This document shows, piece by piece, positions 60,018 to 64,000 of a stretch of 64,000 nt of DNA; position 1 is the first letter of the stretch, and the number at the start of each line of letters is the position of its first letter. This stretch comes from CAYXVJ01 sp050309435 (lineage in GTDB: Bacteria > Bacillota > Clostridia > Saccharofermentanales > Fastidiosipilaceae), in contig JBNRMJ010000032.1 of NCBI GenBank assembly GCA_050309435.1, forward strand, positions 1-64,000. The letters run 5' to 3'. A program made the translations under genes and the position numbers. Below the pieces are notes generated by a model. That model saw nothing but the letters and a program-made list of their open reading frames with translations, did not search any database and was not told where the DNA came from.

Positions 60018-61430
60018 CTACTGCTCCGGATCAAAATCGAAAAATCTACGTGTGTTGTAGTAGCAGATGTCGGAAACTATGTGTCCGATCGTTTCGTAGT
60101 CCTCCGGATACTCGCCGTCACTAATGAGCTTACCGATGAAATTACAGAGAATTCTGCGGAAGTACTCGTGACGTGTGTACGAGAGGAAACTTCTGCTGTC
60201 GGTCAGCATACCGACGAAGTTGGCCAGCAGCGTTCCGTTGGCGACATCGAGCAGTTGCTTTTCCATACCGCTCTTCGTGTCGTTGAACCACCAGGCGGAA
60301 CCGAGCTGGATCTTACCGGCGACTTTCGCATCGGCCATGAAGCAGCCCGCGATCGACGTGATAATCTCGTTATCGCTCGGGTTCAGGCTGTAGAGGATCA
60401 TCTTGGGCAGCGACTCTTCTTCTTCCATGGCGTTCATGAGATAAGAGAGTTTATATGCTTCGGAACTGCCGTTCATCGCGTCAAAACCAGTATCCGGACC
60501 GAGCTTGTCGAACATGCGCTTATTATTGTTTCGCATGCTGCCGAAATGAAGCTGCATGACCCAGCCCAGCTCATGATAGCGCTTGCCCAGATGCAGGAGA
60601 AGAGCCGTACGGAAGATCTCGCTTTCGAGTTTCGCGAGTTTTTCTCCCGCGAGGGCTTTCGTAAAGATTTCATTGACGGCTTCGTCGTTTGCAGGGGCGA
60701 AAATGATCGATTCCAGGGCATGGTCCGACGTTCGGCAGCCTGTTTCGTTAAAGAAGTCGATTCGCTTATCCAGAGCCTCTTTCAAATCGGAGAAGCTCTT
60801 GATCTCGACGCCGCTTACCCGGGCGAGTTTATCGATGTAGTCGACGTAGCCGGCAGCATCGATCCGGATGGCTTGATCCGGGCGGAAGGCAGGCAGCACC
60901 TTGACCTCGCAGCCCGGATCCCGGGCGATCTGCTTGTGATAGGCCAGATCGTCGATCGGATCGTCAGTCGTGCAGATTAGTTCGACCTTACTCTTCTTGA
61001 TGATTTGGCGAACACTCATGTCCTTTTGTCTGAGGCGTTCGTTACACTGATCGTAGACGGCGCGGGCCGTATCCTTGTTCAGGATACCGTCAACGCCGAA
61101 ATAACGCTTCAGTTCCAGGTAACTCCAGTGAAAGACCGGGTTACCGACAGCGCGCGGCAGGGTAGCGGCGAAATGCTCAAAAAGCCGATAGGGATCGTTT
61201 GATCCCGTAATCTCTTCTTCCTGCACGCCGTTGGCCCGAAGCAAACGCCACTTGTAGTGATCGCCGCCCAGCCAGATATCACTGATGGAGTCGTATTGTT
61301 TATCCTCGGCAATATCGGCCGCCTGAATGTGACAATGATAGTCGATAATCGGCAGATGCTCGGCGTACTCGTGATAAAGCTTCTTCGCCGGCTCGTTTGA
61401 CAGTAGAAAATCATCCCCCATGAAACTCAT
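60018..61430 (-). CDS. uxaC: uronate (glucuronate/galacturonate) isomerase
   Basis: 470 residues, AAAGGA upstream of the ATG. Amidohydrolase-type fold of the UxaC family: FLLSNEPAKKLYHEYAEHLP, then IIDYHCHIQAADIAEDKQY with the first metal His pair, DDPIDDLAYH, and MQLHFGSMRNNN. It interconverts D-glucuronate with D-fructuronate and D-galacturonate with D-tagaturonate in the cytoplasm. It stands first among the intracellular uronate enzymes, 27 bases after a Gfo/Idh/MocA gene and before uxaE. Confidence 0.95.
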   Translation of the reverse strand: MSFMGDDFLLSNEPAKKLYHEYAEHLPIIDYHCHIQAADIAEDKQYDSISDIWLGGDHYKWRLLRANGVQEEEITGSNDPYRLFEHFAATLPRAVGNPVFHWSYLELKRYFGVDGILNKDTARAVYDQCNERLRQKDMSVRQIIKKSKVELICTTDDPIDDLAYHKQIARDPGCEVKVLPAFRPDQAIRIDAAGYVDYIDKLARVSGVEIKSFSDLKEALDKRIDFFNETGCRTSDHALESIIFAPANDEAVNEIFTKALAGEKLAKLESEIFRTALLLHLGKRYHELGWVMQLHFGSMRNNNKRMFDKLGPDTGFDAMNGSSEAYKLSYLMNAMEEEESLPKMILYSLNPSDNEIITSIAGCFMADAKVAGKIQLGSAWWFNDTKSGMEKQLLDVANGTLLANFVGMLTDSRSFLSYTRHEYFRRILCNFIGKLISDGEYPEDYETIGHIVSDICYYNTRRFFDFDPEQ

Positions 61431-61457
61431 AAAACAGTTCCTTTCATAGAAGTCGGG

Positions 61458-62753
61458 TTACTTCTTCGCTCCGAATTTGACCAGCTGCGAGACCTCGACC
61501 GGAAGGCCCGTGGCGATGGATTTATTCGCCGCGATACCGGTCAGGATGCTCATCGCACCGTCGACGTGTGATGCCGCCCGATGCAAGCTATCTTCCTCCG
61601 GAATACCGAAGAGGTCGTTCAGGAGTACGGGATCTCCGCCGCCGTGACCGCCTACACCCGGGTCGATTTTCACTTCGCGGGCTTCGGCGAACATCGGATA
61701 AACCGTGATCTTTACGCCTTCCACGGCTCCTTCTTTGCTCTTTTCGCCGGCACCGTTGATATAGACCGTTTCGACGACATCGAGCTCGAGCCGTCCCTTC
61801 GTACCTGTAAAGACAACACGGAAACCTTCGATCGGAGAATAGGCGTTGAGCGAATAGCTCATGATCGCACCGCTCTTATAGCGAACGAGCACATTCATCG
61901 TATCTTCAATGCTGATACCGTCGCCAAATACGCTTTGATCGCGGATGTAGCCGTCGTCTTTTTCTGCGTTCAGGTAGAGCTTCTCGAGAAGCGGATTACC
62001 TTCCATCTTTAAGGCAAAGGGATCGTCCTTGGCATTCTCGCTGCCATGAACGCGCGTATAAAACCTGGTCTCGCCTCTCTCCTCTGCATTCTCGCGACCG
62101 TAAAACATCAGATCGCCCTGGGCATAAACCGTCTTGGGCTCGGACTGCAGCCAGAAATTTACGAGGTCGAAGTGGTGTGTGGATTTATGGACCAGAAGGC
62201 CGCCGCTGTTACGCTTGTCTCGGTGCCAGCGCCTGAAGTAATCGGCACCATGCGAAGTATTTAAATACCACTCGAAATGGACCTGATTAACCTGACCGAT
62301 CGCGTCGTTCATCAGCAGTTCGCGAACTTTTGAGTTGTGCGGGGCATAGCGATAGTTAAAGCTGATGCGAAGCTTCGCATCGCTTTTCTCTACTGCATCC
62401 AGAATTTCCTGACATTTCCCGGCATCGGTCGTCATCGGTTTCTCGCTGATGACATCAATGCCTCTCTCGAGCGCTTTTACGATGTATTTGTGATGGGTGC
62501 GGTCGATCGATGTAACCAGCAGACAATCCGCTTGCTGTTCGTCCAGCATTTTATCGAACTCGTCGGCCGCATAAAGCGCAACCGACGGATAACCGTACTC
62601 GTCCATCAGGTACTTCCGCGCATATTCCATACGCGTGCGGTTAATATCACAAAATGCCAGCAGTTCCGCCGTATCGCGATAATGTTCGGCTATGGCCGTA
62701 TAGAAAAAGGCTGCTCTGCTGCCTGTACCTACCTGGACATACTTCTTTTTCAT
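61458..62753 (-). CDS. Gfo/Idh/MocA family oxidoreductase
   Basis: 431 residues, GGAGG before the ATG. N-terminal fold VQVGTGSRAAFFYTAIAEHY, dinucleotide-binding loop CDINRTRMEYARKY, the EKP motif SEKPMTTDAGKC and NYRYAPHNSKVRELL. The C-terminal domain has KSTHHFDLVNFWLQ, whose His resembles a catalytic base. Likely dehydrogenates a sugar or sugar acid. It lies 27 bases from uxaC and follows the ABC permease genes, so the substrate probably comes in through that importer. Confidence 0.87.
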   Translation of the reverse strand: MKKKYVQVGTGSRAAFFYTAIAEHYRDTAELLAFCDINRTRMEYARKYLMDEYGYPSVALYAADEFDKMLDEQQADCLLVTSIDRTHHKYIVKALERGIDVISEKPMTTDAGKCQEILDAVEKSDAKLRISFNYRYAPHNSKVRELLMNDAIGQVNQVHFEWYLNTSHGADYFRRWHRDKRNSGGLLVHKSTHHFDLVNFWLQSEPKTVYAQGDLMFYGRENAEERGETRFYTRVHGSENAKDDPFALKMEGNPLLEKLYLNAEKDDGYIRDQSVFGDGISIEDTMNVLVRYKSGAIMSYSLNAYSPIEGFRVVFTGTKGRLELDVVETVYINGAGEKSKEGAVEGVKITVYPMFAEAREVKIDPGVGGHGGGDPVLLNDLFGIPEEDSLHRAASHVDGAMSILTGIAANKSIATGLPVEVSQLVKFGAKK

Positions 62754-62809
62754 ATCTTCTTTTCCTCCGTAAAGACAAAACCATTCCGGGATCTGTCTTG
62801 ATTTGTCAC

Positions 62810-63709
62810 TTAGCCTTTCAAGCCTTCGGTGCTGATACCTTCGACCAGATACTTCTGACAGAAAATGAAGATCAACATGATCGGGATAAGAGACAAGGTC
62901 GACATGGCGAACATCGAGCCCCAGTCCGAACCCGCGGCCGGATCCGAGAACATCTTCAGAGCGATCGCGACCGTGTACTGGCGCGGCGCATTCAGGTAAA
63001 GCAGAGATGCCAGGAAGTCATCCCATTTCCACATGAAGGAGAAAATTCCGCATGTCACGATGGCCGGAACAATTAAGGGTAAAATGATTCTCGCGTAAAT
63101 GCCGTACCAGGTACAGCCGTCGATTTTCGCCGACTCGTCCAGCTCGCGCGGGATACCGTGGATGAACTGGATGATCAGGAAGACGAAAAATGCGCCGCCG
63201 GTAAAGTTGGGCAGTACCAGGGGGAGAATCGTTCCCACCCAGCCCAGCTTATGGAAAATGATGTACTGGGGGATCATGATGATCTGGAACGGTAGCATCA
63301 TCGTCAGCAGCATGAGCGCAAACCAGATGCCCCTGCCGGGAAATTTCAGTCTCGCGAAGCCAAAGGCCACCACCGGCGCCGAAAGCAAGGTACCGAAGGT
63401 TGCCAGACCTGCGATCAGAAACGAATTCTTAAAGAAATGATCAAACCCGTATTTGGCGAAGCCCTGCCAGCCCGTCGAGTAATTCGACAGAATAAACTTG
63501 GTCGGCAGTAAGGTGCTTGCATTCCGGAAGATCTCGTCTGCCGGTTTAAACGAGCTCATGACCATCCAGATCAGCGGATAAATCATGGCAAATCCGAAGA
63601 GAATGACCAGCAGATGATAAACGGTCTGGTTCGCCATGGTTTTTCTTCGGGCGACCCGATGTTTTTTTTGATTGGTATTGATGAGTTCCCTCTTAGCTGT
63701 TGTATTCAT
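62810..63709 (-). CDS. carbohydrate ABC transporter permease (MalG type)
   Basis: 299 residues from the ATG at 63709 (GGAGGA four bases upstream). Six TM segments; the EAA coupling loop is ELDESAKIDGCTWYGIYARIILPL. The end QKYLVEGISTEGLKG is the classic MalG-type C-terminus. It is the inner partner of the MalF-type permease overlapping upstream. No ATPase or binding protein is in view; the binding protein is expected beyond the right edge. Probably imports an oligosaccharide containing uronic acid. Confidence 0.92.
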   Translation of the reverse strand: MNTTAKRELINTNQKKHRVARRKTMANQTVYHLLVILFGFAMIYPLIWMVMSSFKPADEIFRNASTLLPTKFILSNYSTGWQGFAKYGFDHFFKNSFLIAGLATFGTLLSAPVVAFGFARLKFPGRGIWFALMLLTMMLPFQIIMIPQYIIFHKLGWVGTILPLVLPNFTGGAFFVFLIIQFIHGIPRELDESAKIDGCTWYGIYARIILPLIVPAIVTCGIFSFMWKWDDFLASLLYLNAPRQYTVAIALKMFSDPAAGSDWGSMFAMSTLSLIPIMLIFIFCQKYLVEGISTEGLKG

Positions 63710-63723
63710 AATCTCCTCCAAAC

Positions 63724-64000
63724 TTAATCCGACGCTCTGAATACCCATTTATCAGAGCTCCAGAAGATCAGCGCCGTTAAGATGCTGACCACAAAGAGCA
63801 TGAACCAGGCCATGGCGGCTCCATACCCCATCTCGGAATACTCAAATGATCTTCTGTACATGTATACGGCATAAAATAATGTCGAGTCCAAAGGTTTACC
63901 ACCGGTTATGACGTAACTTTGAGTAAATGCGGTGAATGCATTTATGGTCTGCTGAATCAAGTTGAAAAAGATAACAGGTGTTAACATGGGCAGCGTTATT
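63724..64000 (-). CDS. carbohydrate ABC transporter permease (MalF type), partial
   Basis: The last ~92 residues of a MalF/LplB-type permease; the 5' part runs off the window. The visible part reads ITLPMLTPVIFFNLIQQTIN and continues with FTQSYVITGGKPLDSTLFYA, the typical EAA-flanking region and last two TM segments. The stop is 15 bases before the MalG-type start, so both subunits are co-translated. Confidence 0.93.
   Translation of the reverse strand, partial: ITLPMLTPVIFFNLIQQTINAFTAFTQSYVITGGKPLDSTLFYAVYMYRRSFEYSEMGYGAAMAWFMLFVVSILTALIFWSSDKWVFRASD

Overview
This 64 kb window comes from a Gram-positive, anaerobic, Clostridia-like Firmicute. The signs are strong GGAGG-type ribosome binding sites, many ATG, TTG and even CTG starts, many lipobox lipoproteins, sigma-A type promoters, riboswitches, and a flavin-based extracellular electron transfer (EET) locus of the Listeria type. 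No rRNA, tRNA or CRISPR array was seen. By eye, the first ~8 kb is clearly AT-richer than the rest. The change coincides with a nest of broken insertion sequences (IS30 interrupted by IS21) at 8.3-9.35 kb, so the left end looks like acquired DNA.

Layout. 1-8.1 kb: an accessory cassette with a small secreted protein, two lipoproteins and an ABC-2 type transporter, plus orphan secreted and membrane proteins. 8.3-9.35 kb: IS remnants. 9.4-12 kb: glyoxalase-like protein, metallo-beta-lactamase fold hydrolase, branched-chain aminotransferase. 12-20 kb, all on the minus strand: an apparently complete EET locus, read as ndh2, dmkB, dmkA, eetA, eetB, pplA, apbE. It contains a type-II NADH dehydrogenase with a membrane tail, two demethylmenaquinone-synthesis enzymes, the EetA/EetB membrane pair, a lipoprotein with two FMN-attachment motifs, and the secreted flavin transferase that would load it. 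20.2-21.8 kb: guanine riboswitch and purine permease. 21.9-23 kb: SRAP protein and a zinc-ribbon membrane protein. 23.2-28 kb: TPP riboswitch, thiamine-binding protein, a ThiXYZ-type ABC importer for a thiamine precursor, a lipoprotein and a WYL regulator.

28.4-46.7 kb is a mixed region with glycan enzymes (GH78 rhamnosidase, GH84 hexosaminidase, a ruined GH33-like sialidase, a LysM polysaccharide deacetylase, an AGE-family epimerase). Among them are a DUF2975/HTH/DUF4173 membrane operon, a DUF1576 transporter-like protein that appears to start at CTG and is coupled to pyroglutamyl peptidase, and several lipoproteins. 46.9-52 kb, plus strand: EamA transporter, ECF sigma factor, putative anti-sigma protein, lipoprotein, then an MBOAT/DHHW pair typical of polysaccharide O-acetylation. 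52-54.9 kb: Mg2+-importing P-type ATPase with a ~190-nt leader holding a chain of overlapping mini-ORFs. 55-56 kb: a CstR-type persulfide sensor with a palindromic operator and two rhodaneses. 56.1-64 kb, minus strand: a hexuronate cluster (UxaC, UxaE, two Gfo/Idh/MocA oxidoreductases, an Ord/DapB-fold dehydrogenase) behind a sugar ABC transporter that runs off the window.

Taken together, the cell probably ferments plant or mucosal glycans and uronates, has a route to dump NADH electrons to extracellular acceptors through membrane quinone and surface flavin, and controls purine, thiamine, magnesium and sulfane-sulfur homeostasis with classical RNA and protein switches.
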